Numbered from the stretch's first letter, positions 1 to 8,321 are shown. The stretch is 64,000 nucleotides of DNA from Ectopseudomonas composti (GCF_900115475.1 NZ_FOWP01000001.1:372001-436000), one strand, 5' to 3'. A program made the numbers and translations. The notes: generated by a model from the sequence alone, not told the origin.

Positions 1-288
1 GTGACCATCGTGCCGCTGACCATCCCCCTGACCGTTGGCCCCGGCACCATCGGCGCCCTGCTGCTGATGGGCGCGAGCCAGCCGCACTGGGACGACAAGC
101 TGGTGGCCGTGGCGGCGATCTTCCTCGCCAGCCTCACCGTGGGCGTGGTGCTGTACCTTTCCAACCAGTTCGAGCGCCTGCTCGGCGACCAGGGGCTGCA
201 GATCGTCAGCCGTTTGATGGGCCTGTTCGTCTGCGCCCTGGCCGCGCAGATCATCTTCACCGGGGTGAAGAACTACCTGGTGCCGTAA
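1..288 (+). CDS. MarC family (UPF0056) inner-membrane protein, 3' part only
   Basis: Only the last 95 codons lie in the window; the reading frame is open to the left edge, so the start is missing. The visible part begins with the family-typical stretch VPLTIPLTVGPGTIGALL, followed by two hydrophobic segments (about residues 35-52 and 68-90) and a short polar tail. MarC proteins are usually about 200 residues with six membrane segments, so roughly half is present. Their function is not established, and the old link to multiple antibiotic resistance is not supported. The family call is good; no role is assigned. A repeat-bearing spacer separates it from the urea genes. Confidence 0.8.
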   Translation: MTIVPLTIPLTVGPGTIGALLLMGASQPHWDDKLVAVAAIFLASLTVGVVLYLSNQFERLLGDQGLQIVSRLMGLFVCALAAQIIFTGVKNYLVP

Positions 289-309
289 GACACCGGGCTT
301 CGAGCCCTC

Positions 310-364
310 GGTGCGCACGGCGCACCCTACCCCTCTCGATACCGTAGGGTGCGCTGTGCGCACC
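310..364. repeat. Inverted pair of GTAGGGTGCGC-family repeats
   Basis: Two copies of a roughly 21-bp intergenic motif face each other. At 310-330 it reads as GGTGCGCACGGCGCACC plus CTAC; at 344-364 as GTAGGGTGCGC followed by TGTGCGCACC. Each copy is itself nearly palindromic. The same motif recurs at 11947, 17794, 20955, 24228 and 52398, usually as facing pairs, so it is a dispersed REP-like family. It lies after the MarC stop, where a folded transcript could protect a 3' end or terminate (inference). Confidence 0.85.
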
Positions 365-381
365 GCCAGCGCCGAAGAGCC

Positions 382-398
382 TGCACCATTCGCTTGCA
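382..398 (+). promoter_or_regulatory. NtrC-like enhancer dyad upstream of the urea amidolyase genes
   Basis: The sequence TGCACC-ATTCG-CTTGCA matches the NtrC pattern TGCACC-N5-GGTGCA at 10 of 12 specified positions. It is centred about 120 bp before the start site predicted from the sigma-54 promoter at 484-499, a usual distance for an NtrC site. Spacing and match are read from the sequence; binding is inferred. Confidence 0.45.
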
Positions 399-483
399 GG
401 TCAGCCCCACCTCGGTGCAACGCCTCTCGCCAAAGCCCCTGCCGCTGCCCTGAAATCCCCGAAAATAAAGGCTTTCGCAAAAC

Positions 484-499
484 TGGCACCGTCATTGCT
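484..499 (+). promoter_or_regulatory. Sigma-54 (RpoN) promoter of allophanate hydrolase / urea carboxylase
   Basis: TGGCACCGTCATTGCT is close to the consensus TGGCACG-N4-TTGCW. The invariant GG (485-486) and GC (497-498) are separated by exactly ten bases. Transcription would start near 510, just before the coding region. With the NtrC-like dyad upstream this suggests expression under nitrogen limitation. Confidence 0.75.
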
Positions 500-539
500 C
501 TAGCGATTCCAACTTGGATACAAGATGGAATCTCGAAGC

Positions 540-2348
540 ATGTCCAACGCACCTATCGCTTTCACCCTCGCGCAATGGCAACAGGCCTACCGTGACGGCC
601 AATCCCCTGCCGAACTGCTGCACGCCCTGCGCCTGGAACTGCGCACTGATGACAGCGCCTGGATCGCCCTGACCAGCGAAGCTCAGCTAGACGCTCAACT
701 CGATGCACTGACTACTGCACTGCAAGGTGTAAACGGCGATATGAGCAAGCTGCCGCTGTACGGCGTACCCTTCGCCATCAAGGACAATATCGACGCCGCC
801 GGCTGGCCCACCACGGCCGCCTGCCCCGAGTTCGCCTACAGCGCCGAAGTCGACGCCACCGTAGTCGCGCGCCTGCGCGCCGCCGGCGCCATCCTCATTG
901 GCAAGACCAACCTCGACCAGTTCGCCACCGGCCTGGTCGGCACCCGTTCGCCTCACGGCGCGGTGCCCAACAGCTTCAACCCCGATTACGTCAGCGGCGG
1001 CTCCAGCTCCGGTTCGGCCAGCGTAGTCGCGCGCGGTCTGGTGCCCTTCTCGCTGGGCACCGACACCGCCGGTTCGGGCCGCGTACCGGCAGGCTTCAAC
1101 AATATCGTCGGGCTCAAGCCGACCAAGGGCTGGCTGCCCAATACCGGCCTGGTGCCGGCCTGCCGCACGGTCGACTGCATCTCGGTGTTCGCCCTGACCG
1201 TCAGCGACGCCCTGACCGTGGCCAATATCGCCGGTGGCTATGACGCCGCCGACGCCTACAGCCGCAAGAACCCGAACAGCGCCAAGGTCGGCATGCCGGC
1301 CAAGCCGCACCTGGCCGTGCCGGCCAACCCCGAGTTCTTCGGCGACAGCCAGAACCAGGCCGTCTATGAGGCGGCACTGGGCAAACTGCGCGAACTGGGC
1401 GCCGAGCTGGTGGAGATCGATTTCGCCCCCTTCCAGCAACTGGCCGAGCAGCTTTACTACGGCCCCTGGGTCGCCGAACGCACGGTCGCGGTGGAAGGCG
1501 TGAACCCCGAACACATCAACCCGGTGGTGCGCGGCATCGTCGACAACGGTCACAAGTACAGCGCCTGCGACGCCTACAAGGCCGAGTACATTCGCGCCGA
1601 ACTGAGCCGCGTCATCAACGACGCCCTGGCCGGCTTCGACGCCATGGTGGTGCCGACTTCGCCAACCATCCGCACCCTGGCCGAGATGGAGGCCGAACCG
1701 GTGCTGTTCAACAGCCAGTTCGGCACCTACACCAATTTCACCAACCTCGCCGACCTGGCCGCCCTCGCCGTGCCGGCCGGTCTGCGTGACGACGGTCTGC
1801 CAGCCGGCATCACCCTGCTCGCCCCGGCCTGGCATGACCAGGCACTGGCCGCCTTCGGCCAGCGTTGGCAGCAGACTGTCGACCTGCCGCTGGGCGCCAC
1901 CGGCAAGCCGCTCCCGGCTCAAGCAACGAGCGACAAACCGGCACCCGGCTGCATCCGTGTCGCCGTGGTCGGCGCACACCTCACCGGTATGCCGCTGAAC
2001 TTCCAGCTCACCAGTCGCGATGCCGTGTTGGTGGAGCAGACCACCAGCACTTCCAGCTATCGCCTTTACGCCCTGCCCGGCACCGTGCCGCCCAAGCCGG
2101 GCCTGGCACGGGTCACCGAGGACGGCGCGGCGATCATCGTCGAGCTGTGGGACGTACCGCAGGCGCGCTTCGGCGAGTTCGTCGCCGAGATCCCGCCACC
2201 GCTCGGTATCGGCAACCTGGAGTTGGCCGACGGACGCTGGGTCAAGGGCTTTATCTGCGAGCCCTACGCACTGAATGGCGCGCGTGACATCACCAGCTTT
2301 GGTGGCTGGCGCGCCTATATCGCCAGCCTACACGCCGCCAAGAACTGA
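540..2348 (+). CDS. atzF: Allophanate hydrolase (amidase-signature family)
   Basis: Hydrolyses allophanate to ammonia and CO2, the second step of the ATP-dependent urea route. The protein has 602 residues, normal for the family. The amidase-signature domain covers about residues 1-460, with the Lys-Ser-Ser triad readable as K81 (in FAIKDN), S155 (in GGSSSGSA) and S179 (in DTAGSGRVPA). A C-terminal domain typical of allophanate hydrolases follows (about 470-602). ATG 540 gives MSNAPIAF; an in-frame ATG at 525 adds five residues, and both have weak ribosome sites. It lies directly behind a sigma-54 promoter and 133 bp before urea carboxylase, so the two probably form one transcript. Amidases of other specificity are unlikely given the partner gene. 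Confidence 0.93.
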   Translation: MSNAPIAFTLAQWQQAYRDGQSPAELLHALRLELRTDDSAWIALTSEAQLDAQLDALTTALQGVNGDMSKLPLYGVPFAIKDNIDAAGWPTTAACPEFAYSAEVDATVVARLRAAGAILIGKTNLDQFATGLVGTRSPHGAVPNSFNPDYVSGGSSSGSASVVARGLVPFSLGTDTAGSGRVPAGFNNIVGLKPTKGWLPNTGLVPACRTVDCISVFALTVSDALTVANIAGGYDAADAYSRKNPNSAKVGMPAKPHLAVPANPEFFGDSQNQAVYEAALGKLRELGAELVEIDFAPFQQLAEQLYYGPWVAERTVAVEGVNPEHINPVVRGIVDNGHKYSACDAYKAEYIRAELSRVINDALAGFDAMVVPTSPTIRTLAEMEAEPVLFNSQFGTYTNFTNLADLAALAVPAGLRDDGLPAGITLLAPAWHDQALAAFGQRWQQTVDLPLGATGKPLPAQATSDKPAPGCIRVAVVGAHLTGMPLNFQLTSRDAVLVEQTTSTSSYRLYALPGTVPPKPGLARVTEDGAAIIVELWDVPQARFGEFVAEIPPPLGIGNLELADGRWVKGFICEPYALNGARDITSFGGWRAYIASLHAAKN

Positions 2349-2363
2349 GGAAGGGATAGCCCA

Positions 2364-2489
2364 ATGTTCCATACCGTACTGATCGCCAACCGTGGCGACC
2401 AGCCGCGCAGCGGCGCAGCGACGAAGTCAAAGTGCCGGACGGGCGTAGCCCGTCACGGCGATCTCGCCACGGAGAACCGCCATGTTTGA
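2364..2489 (+). pseudogene. Duplicated 5' end of urea carboxylase (41-codon leader ORF)
   Basis: An ATG at 2364, preceded by a good ribosome site (AAGGGA, 2352-2357), opens a frame beginning MFHTVLIANRGD, almost the same as the MFETVLIANRGE start of urea carboxylase at 2482. The 20 bp at 2379-2398 are identical to 2497-2516. After residue 12 the frame runs into unrelated DNA and stops with TGA at 2487-2489, inside the second start region. It looks like the original gene start displaced by a rearrangement. It could now act as a coupled leader peptide, because its stop overlaps the real start codon region. Confidence 0.7.
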
Positions 2490-2523
2490 AACAGTCCTGA
2501 TCGCCAACCGTGGCGAGATCGCC
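2457..2523 (+). promoter_or_regulatory. 16-bp perfect inverted repeat enclosing the urea carboxylase start codon
   Basis: GGCGATCTCGCCACGG at 2457-2472 is the exact reverse complement of 2508-2523. The 35-base loop contains most of the ribosome site (GGAGAA, 2471-2476) and the ATG at 2482. In RNA this would be a very stable stem around the initiation site. A smaller 7-bp hairpin (GACGGGC-GTA-GCCCGTC, 2438-2454) stands just upstream. Translation of the overlapping 41-codon leader frame would open the 5' arm, so coupling or attenuation is plausible (inference). Confidence 0.6.
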
Positions 2524-5500
2524 GTCCGCGCCATCCGCACGCTCAAGCGCCTGGGCGTGAAAAGCGTGGCCGTCTACTCCGACGCCGACCGCAATGCCCA
2601 GCACGTACGCGACGCCGATATCGCCATCGCCCTGGGCGGCGACAAGCCGGCTGACAGCTATCTGCGTATCGACAAGATTCTCGCCGCTGCGCAGGAAACC
2701 GGCGCCCAGGCGATCTACCCCGGCTACGGCTTTCTCTCGGAAAGCGCCGAGTTCGCCGATGCCTGTGAAGCAGCCGGCATTGCCTTCGTTGGCCCAACCG
2801 GCGAGCAGATTCGCGAGTTCGGCCTCAAGCACAGAGCCCGCGAATTGGCCGCCCAGGCCCAGGTGCCAATGGCGCCGGGCACCGGCCTGCTGCAAAGTCT
2901 GGAAGAAGCGCTGAGCGCCGCCGAGAGCATCGGCTACCCGGTGATGCTCAAGACTACCGCAGGCGGTGGCGGCATCGGCCTGACCCGCTGCAGCGACGCC
3001 GCCGCGCTGGAAAGCGCCTATGAAAGCGTCAAGCGCATGGGCGAGCAGTTTTTCAGCGATGCCGGGGTGTTCCTCGAGCGTTTCGTCGATCAGGCGCGCC
3101 ACGTCGAGGTACAGATTTTCGGCGACGGCCAGGGCCGCGTCGCCGCCCTCGGCGAGCGCGACTGCTCGCTGCAGCGGCGCAACCAGAAGGTGGTCGAGGA
3201 AACCCCGGCGCCGAACCTGCCGCAGGCCACCCGCGAACGCTTGCACGCCGCAGCCGTGCAGTTGGGCGAGTCGGTTAAATACCGCAGCGCCGGCACCGTG
3301 GAGTTCATCTATGACGCCGCCCGCGACGACTTCTACTTCCTCGAAGTGAACACCCGCCTGCAGGTCGAGCACCCAGTCACCGAAATGGTCACCGGTCTCG
3401 ATCTGATCGAGTGCATGCTGCGCGTGGCCGCAGGCGATGCGCTGGACTGGCCCGTGCTGAACCGCGCCCCGCAAGGCGCCGCCATCGAAGTGCGGATCTA
3501 CGCCGAAGACCCGCTGAAGAACTTCCAGCCCAGCCCGGGCGTGCTCACCGATGTGCATTTCCCGGACGATGTGCGTGTCGACGGCTGGGTCAGCACCGGC
3601 AGCGAGGTTTCGGCCTTCTACGACCCGATGATCGCCAAGCTGATCGTCCACGCGGCTACTCGTGACGAAGCCATCGCCAAGCTGCAGAAAGCCCTGGGCG
3701 AAACCCGCCTGCACGGCATCGCCAGCAACCTCGACTACCTGCGCCAGGTGGTGGCCGACGAACGCTTCGCCAAGGGCGAAGTGTGGACGCGCCTGCTCGA
3801 CAGCTTCACCTTCAAGGCCAGCGTCATCGAAGTGCTGGAGCCGGGCACCTACTCCAGCGTGCAGGACTATCCTGGTCGCCTCGGTTACTGGGATATCGGC
3901 GTGCCGCCGTCCGGGCCGATGGATGATTTCGCCTTCCGCCTGGCCAACCGTATCGTCGGCAACGCGGCCGAGGCCGCCGGCCTGGAATTTACCCTGCAAG
4001 GCCCGACGCTGCGCTTTCACAGCGACGCGCTGATCGCCCTGACCGGCGCCGACTGCCCGGCCACCCTGGACGATGCGCCGGTTGCCTACTGGCAGCCAGT
4101 CGCGGTCAAGGCCGGCCAGGTGCTCAAGCTGGGCCGCGCCGTCAGCGGCTGCCGCACTTATCTGGCCGTGCGCAATGGCCTGGACGTGCCGCTGTACCTG
4201 GGCAGCCGCTCCACCTTCGCCCTCGGCCAGTTCGGCGGGCATGCCGGGCGCACCCTGCGTACCGCCGACATGCTGGCCATCTCCCAGCCCGAGTTGCCGG
4301 CCTGCACCACGCCTGCGCCAGTCGCCCCGCCGCAGGCGGCTCACCCGAGCCTGATCCCCAGCTACGGCAGCACCTGGAACATCGGCGTGCTCTATGGCCC
4401 GCACGGCGCGCCGGACTTCTTCACCGCTGACGCCATCGAGGAATTCTTCGCTGCAGAGTGGGAAGTGCACTACAACTCCAACCGCCTCGGCGTGCGCCTG
4501 AGCGGCCCGAAACCGAGCTGGGCGCGGGCCGACGGCGGCGAAGCCGGCCTGCATCCGTCCAACGTGCATGACTGCGAATACGCCATCGGTGCGATCAACT
4601 TCACCGGCGACTTCCCGGTGATCCTGACCAAGGACGGCCCCAGCCTCGGCGGTTTCGTCTGCCCGGTGACCATCGCCAAGGCCGAGCTGTGGAAGGTCGG
4701 TCAGGTCAAGCCTGGCGACAAGCTGCGCTTTCACCCCATCGGTTTCCAGCAGGCGCAGAGCCTGGAACAGGCGCAACTGGGCAGCATCGAAGCACTGGCG
4801 GCGATCAGCGCGGTGACCCTGCCGGCACCGTCGCTGCAACCTGATAACACCGTTTCCGCCACCGTGCTGGCCGAGCTGCCGGCCGATGGCAGCCGCCCGC
4901 GGGCGGTGTATCGCCAGGCCGGCGACGCCTATATCCTGCTGGAATACGGCGACAACGTGCTGGATCTGGCGCTGCGACTGCGCGTGCATCTGCTGATGGA
5001 GGCACTCAAGGCCGAGCCGCTGCGCGGCCTGGAAGAGCTCGCTCCCGGCGTGCGTTCGCTGCAACTGCGCTACGACAGCCGCGTGCTGCACCAGCGCACC
5101 CTGCTCGACCACCTGCTGCGCCTGGAGCGCCAGCTCGGTGATGTCGCCGAGCTCAAGGTGCCGACCCGCATCGTCCATCTGCCCATGGCCTTCGAGGACA
5201 GCGCAACGCTGGCCGCCGTCGAACGCTACCGCGAAACCGTACGCAGCGAGGCGCCCTGGCTGCCGAACAACGTCGACTTCATCCAGCGCGCCAATGGCCT
5301 GGAAAGCCGCGAGGAAGTTCGCGACATCCTGTTCGACGCCAGCTATCTGATCCTCGGCCTCGGCGACGTCTACCTCGACGCGCCCTGCGCCGTGCCGCTG
5401 GACCCGCGCCATCGCCTGCTCAGTTCCAAGTACAACCCGGCGCGCACCTTCACTGCCGAGGGCACTGTGGGCATCGGCGGTATGTACATGTGCATCTACG

Positions 5501-6111
5501 GCATGGACTCGCCCGGCGGTTATCAACTGGTCGGTCGCACCCTGCCGATCTGGAACAAGTACGTGAAGAACGCCCAGTTCGAGAACGGCCAGCCCTGGCT
5601 GCTGCGCTTCTTCGACCAGGTGCGCTTCTATCCGGTCAGCGAGGCCGAGCTGGATGAATTCCGCGAAGCCTTCCGCGAGGGCCGCGCGCAGATTCGCATC
5701 GAGAAAAGTGAGTTCGACTTCGCCGCCTACAACCATTTCATCGCCGACAACGCCGCCGATATCGAAGCCTTCCAGAGCCAACAGAAAGCCGCCTTCGACG
5801 CCGAGGTCGAGCTGTGGAAGGACGACGATCCGAGCGCCGCACAAGCGCTGAGCGCCATGACTGACGACGACGCCGATCTGGACGGCCATCTGGTCGCCGC
5901 CGAGATGAGCGGCAGCGTGTGGAAGGTGCTGGTCGAGCCCGGCCAATATGTGGCGGCCGGCACGCCGCTGCTGGTGGTCGAGGCGATGAAGATGGAGCTG
6001 GCGGTGACCGCGCCGGTGGCCGGCACGGTCAAGTCGCTGCGCTGTGCCCCCGGCAAGGCGGTGACGCCGGGCGATACCCTGCTCCTGCTGACCCCGAACG
6101 AGGCGGCCTGA
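2482..6111 (+). CDS. uca: Urea carboxylase (biotin-dependent, 1209 aa)
   Basis: Carboxylates urea to allophanate using ATP, bicarbonate and covalently bound biotin. Domains in order: biotin carboxylase (about 1-445, starting FETVLIANRGEIAVR, with the glycine-rich ATP-grasp loop near 160); the two carboxyltransferase halves of the KipA/KipI type (about 450-760 and 800-1010); a urea-carboxylase-specific region; and a C-terminal biotinyl domain with biotin on K1170 in VEAMKMELA. Length is normal for a stand-alone bacterial enzyme. The upstream allophanate hydrolase and downstream urea importer support urea as substrate. Some relatives are guanidine carboxylases, but the carboxyguanidine deiminase genes usually beside those are absent. 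The start region is rearranged (duplicate start at 2364). ATG 2482 is chosen because it has GGAGAA five bases upstream and the intact N-terminus. Confidence 0.93.
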   Translation: MFETVLIANRGEIAVRAIRTLKRLGVKSVAVYSDADRNAQHVRDADIAIALGGDKPADSYLRIDKILAAAQETGAQAIYPGYGFLSESAEFADACEAAGIAFVGPTGEQIREFGLKHRARELAAQAQVPMAPGTGLLQSLEEALSAAESIGYPVMLKTTAGGGGIGLTRCSDAAALESAYESVKRMGEQFFSDAGVFLERFVDQARHVEVQIFGDGQGRVAALGERDCSLQRRNQKVVEETPAPNLPQATRERLHAAAVQLGESVKYRSAGTVEFIYDAARDDFYFLEVNTRLQVEHPVTEMVTGLDLIECMLRVAAGDALDWPVLNRAPQGAAIEVRIYAEDPLKNFQPSPGVLTDVHFPDDVRVDGWVSTGSEVSAFYDPMIAKLIVHAATRDEAIAKLQKALGETRLHGIASNLDYLRQVVADERFAKGEVWTRLLDSFTFKASVIEVLEPGTYSSVQDYPGRLGYWDIGVPPSGPMDDFAFRLANRIVGNAAEAAGLEFTLQGPTLRFHSDALIALTGADCPATLDDAPVAYWQPVAVKAGQVLKLGRAVSGCRTYLAVRNGLDVPLYLGSRSTFALGQFGGHAGRTLRTADMLAISQPELPACTTPAPVAPPQAAHPSLIPSYGSTWNIGVLYGPHGAPDFFTADAIEEFFAAEWEVHYNSNRLGVRLSGPKPSWARADGGEAGLHPSNVHDCEYAIGAINFTGDFPVILTKDGPSLGGFVCPVTIAKAELWKVGQVKPGDKLRFHPIGFQQAQSLEQAQLGSIEALAAISAVTLPAPSLQPDNTVSATVLAELPADGSRPRAVYRQAGDAYILLEYGDNVLDLALRLRVHLLMEALKAEPLRGLEELAPGVRSLQLRYDSRVLHQRTLLDHLLRLERQLGDVAELKVPTRIVHLPMAFEDSATLAAVERYRETVRSEAPWLPNNVDFIQRANGLESREEVRDILFDASYLILGLGDVYLDAPCAVPLDPRHRLLSSKYNPARTFTAEGTVGIGGMYMCIYGMDSPGGYQLVGRTLPIWNKYVKNAQFENGQPWLLRFFDQVRFYPVSEAELDEFREAFREGRAQIRIEKSEFDFAAYNHFIADNAADIEAFQSQQKAAFDAEVELWKDDDPSAAQALSAMTDDDADLDGHLVAAEMSGSVWKVLVEPGQYVAAGTPLLVVEAMKMELAVTAPVAGTVKSLRCAPGKAVTPGDTLLLLTPNEAA

Positions 6112-6112
6112 G

Positions 6113-6835
6113 ATGCAACTGGTCAGCCCGGCCAAGCGCGGCAAGGAGCGCCCGGAGAATCTCGCCGAGCGCATCTACCTGCAGCTCAAGGACGACATCT
6201 TCGAGTTTCGCCTGCTGCCCGGTGATCGCTTCAGCGAGGGCGAGATCGCCGAGCGCATGGCCGCCAGCCGCACGCCGGTGCGCCAGGCGCTGTATCGCCT
6301 GGAGCGCGAGGGCTACCTGGAGGTGTATTTCCGCAGCGGCTGGCAGGTCAAGCCGTTCGATTTCGCCCATTTCGAGGAGCTCTACGAGGTGCGGATCGTC
6401 CTCGAACTGGAGGCGGTCAAGCGCCTGTGCGAGCGCCCCAATGAAGAGCTGCCGGATGCACTGGAACAGTTGCGTCGCACCTGGATGGTGCAACCCGAGC
6501 AGCGCCTGCAGGACGGCCGCGAAGTCTCGCGTCTGGACGAGCGTTTTCACTGCCAACTGGTGGAGGCCGCCGGCAACCGCGAGATGGCTCGCCTGCACGC
6601 CGAAGTCAGCGAAAAGATCCGAATTATCAGGCGCCTGGACTTCACCCAGGAGCCGCGCGTGGAGCTCACCTACGAGGAACACGCACGCATCCTCGGCGCG
6701 ATCCTGTCGCGTCGCTGCGAAGAGGCACAGCTATTGCTCAAGACCCACATAGAGGTCAGCAAAGCGGAAGTGCGCAAGATCACCCTGCACATGCTGCACA
6801 GCGCCCGACAACGGGCACTGCCGGCGCAAGGGTGA
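6113..6835 (+). CDS. GntR-family regulator, FCD subfamily
   Basis: A 240-residue transcription factor. A winged helix lies at about 15-80 (AERIYLQLKDDIFEFRLLPG, then AASRTPVRQALYRLEREGY, the recognition region). An all-helical FCD ligand-binding domain follows (about 90-220) with the Arg/His/Asp pattern of metal-dependent effector pockets. The start codon is one base after the urea carboxylase stop, so it is co-transcribed with uca and lies 75 bp before urtA. By position it probably senses a urea-pathway metabolite and controls uca/atzF, urt or both. The nearest palindrome is TCACAATTGTGA at 6885-6896. Family call firm, target inferred. Confidence 0.88.
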   Translation: MQLVSPAKRGKERPENLAERIYLQLKDDIFEFRLLPGDRFSEGEIAERMAASRTPVRQALYRLEREGYLEVYFRSGWQVKPFDFAHFEELYEVRIVLELEAVKRLCERPNEELPDALEQLRRTWMVQPEQRLQDGREVSRLDERFHCQLVEAAGNREMARLHAEVSEKIRIIRRLDFTQEPRVELTYEEHARILGAILSRRCEEAQLLLKTHIEVSKAEVRKITLHMLHSARQRALPAQG

Positions 6836-6884
6836 CGGTATGACCTTTGAATCACTGCCACCAATAACAACGCTGTCCACTTAC

Positions 6885-6896
6885 TCACAATTGTGA
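6885..6896. promoter_or_regulatory. 12-bp perfect palindrome in the urtA leader
   Basis: TCACAATTGTGA sits just before the urtA ribosome site (GGAG, 6899-6902). Its core ACAATTGT also appears at 49781-49788, upstream of ureE. It is a candidate operator, for example for the GntR regulator encoded immediately upstream, but a chance palindrome cannot be excluded. Confidence 0.35.
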
Positions 6897-6910
6897 ATGG
6901 AGATCGCACC

Positions 6911-8176
6911 ATGCAACGTCGCAGCCTGATCAAGGCCTTTACCCTTTCCGCTTCCATCGCCGCCATGGGCCTGAGCTGGTCCATCCAGGCCGCCGAGACC
7001 ATCAAGGTCGGCGTCCTGCACTCACTGTCCGGCACCATGGCCATCTCAGAAACTTCGCTGAAAGACATGGCGCTGATGACCATCGACGAGATCAACGCCA
7101 AGGGCGGCGTGCTCGGCAAGCAACTGGAAGCCGTAGTGGTCGACCCGGCCTCCAACTGGCCGCTGTTCGCCGAGCGTGGCCGCCAGCTGCTGACCCAGGA
7201 CAAGGTCGCGGTGACCTTCGGTTGCTGGACCTCGGTGTCGCGCAAATCCGTGCTGCCGGTCTATGAAGAGCTCAACGGCCTGCTGTTCTACCCGGTGCAG
7301 TACGAAGGCGAAGAAATGTCGCCGAACGTGTTCTACACCGGTGCGGCGCCAAACCAGCAGGCCATCCCGGCGGTGGAATACCTGCTCAGCGAAGACGGCG
7401 GCGCCGCCAAGCGCTTCTTCCTGCTCGGCACCGACTACGTCTACCCGCGCACCACCAACAAGATCCTGCGCGCCTTCCTCAACAGCAAGGGCATTGCCGA
7501 CAAGGACATCGAAGAGGTCTACACCCCCTTCGGTCATAGCGACTATCAAACCATCGTCGCCAACATCAAGAAGTTCTCCGCTGGCGGCAAGACTGCTGTG
7601 GTTTCCACCGTGAATGGCGACTCCAACGTGCCGTTCTACAAGGAACTGGCCAACCAGGGCCTGGAAGCCACCGAAGTGCCGGTGGTGGCCTTCTCCGTGG
7701 GTGAAGAAGAACTGCGCGGCATCGACACCAAGCCGCTGGTTGGCCACCTGGCGGCCTGGAACTACTTCCAGTCCGTGGAGAACCCGGTCAACGAGAAGTT
7801 CGTCGCCGACTGGAAGGCCTACGCCAAGGCCAAGAAACTGCCGAACGCCGACACCGTGGTGACCAACGACCCGATGGAAGCCACCTACGTGGGCATCCAC
7901 ATGTGGGCGCAGGCCGTCGAGAAAGCCGGCACCACCGACGTCGACAAGGTGCGTGAAGCCATGGCTGGCCAGGAGTTCGCGGCACCGAGCGGCTTCACCC
8001 TGAAGATGGACGAGAAGAACCACCACCTGCACAAGCCGGTAATGATCGGTGAGATCCAGGATGACGGTCAGTTCTCCGTGGTCTGGGAAACCGACGGCCC
8101 GATCCGCGCTCAGCCGTGGAGCCCGTACATCGAGGGTAACGACAAGAAAGCCGATACCCCGGTGAAGTCGAACTAA
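6911..8176 (+). CDS. urtA: Urea ABC transporter, periplasmic substrate-binding protein UrtA
   Basis: 421 residues. The N-terminus MQRRSLIKAFTLSASIAAMG has a paired arginine followed by LIK, resembling a twin-arginine signal, with likely cleavage after SIQA (about residue 28). The mature part is a type-1 periplasmic binding fold of the Leu/Ile/Val-amide family (GVLHSLSGTMAISETSLKD and GVLGKQLEAVVVDPASNW are UrtA hallmarks). It captures urea and delivers it to UrtBC. ATG 6911 is preferred over an upstream in-frame GTG-type start because GGAG lies eight bases before it. It is first of five urt genes in order A-B-C-D-E, downstream of the urea carboxylase unit. Confidence 0.95.
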   Translation: MQRRSLIKAFTLSASIAAMGLSWSIQAAETIKVGVLHSLSGTMAISETSLKDMALMTIDEINAKGGVLGKQLEAVVVDPASNWPLFAERGRQLLTQDKVAVTFGCWTSVSRKSVLPVYEELNGLLFYPVQYEGEEMSPNVFYTGAAPNQQAIPAVEYLLSEDGGAAKRFFLLGTDYVYPRTTNKILRAFLNSKGIADKDIEEVYTPFGHSDYQTIVANIKKFSAGGKTAVVSTVNGDSNVPFYKELANQGLEATEVPVVAFSVGEEELRGIDTKPLVGHLAAWNYFQSVENPVNEKFVADWKAYAKAKKLPNADTVVTNDPMEATYVGIHMWAQAVEKAGTTDVDKVREAMAGQEFAAPSGFTLKMDEKNHHLHKPVMIGEIQDDGQFSVVWETDGPIRAQPWSPYIEGNDKKADTPVKSN

Positions 8177-8180
8177 GGCA

Positions 8181-8320
8181 AAAGCCCCTCTCGCCCAGCC
8201 CTCTCCCCCTCTCCATAGAAAGAAAGGGGTGAGAGGGGACCAGTACGGTGTTTCAACGACACACCGAGTCGCTTGTCTCCCCTCTCCCGCTTGCGGGAGA
8301 GGGGCCGGGAGAGAGGGTCG
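8181..8320. repeat. CCCCTCTCCC-family intergenic repeat
   Basis: Alternating CCCCTCTCxCC and GGGAGAGGGG stretches between urtA and urtB, including a hairpin CCCCTCTCCCGC-TTGC-GGGAGAGGGG. The same family occurs at 11886-11937, 39262-39300 and 60343-60450. The structure could lower expression of the downstream permease genes relative to the binding protein (inference). Confidence 0.8.
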
Positions 8321-8321
8321 C

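Noticed and set aside
310..364. NtrC binding sites in the GTAGGGTGCGC repeats
   Set aside because: The repeats contain GGTGC...GCACC, the reverse half-site order of NtrC sites (GCACC...GGTGC), and occur in many unrelated spacers.
2438..2454. Possible guanidine (mini-ykkC) riboswitch before urea carboxylase
   Set aside because: The GACGGGC-GTA-GCCCGTC hairpin lacks the pair of ACGR-loop stems that defines the class, and no guanidine-specific genes are present.
2290..6174. 1294-codon open frame on the minus strand opposite urea carboxylase
   Set aside because: It mirrors the high-GC codon pattern of uca, whose domains and biotin site are intact; the translation is low-complexity, rich in Gly/Ala/Gln/His, with no recognisable domain.
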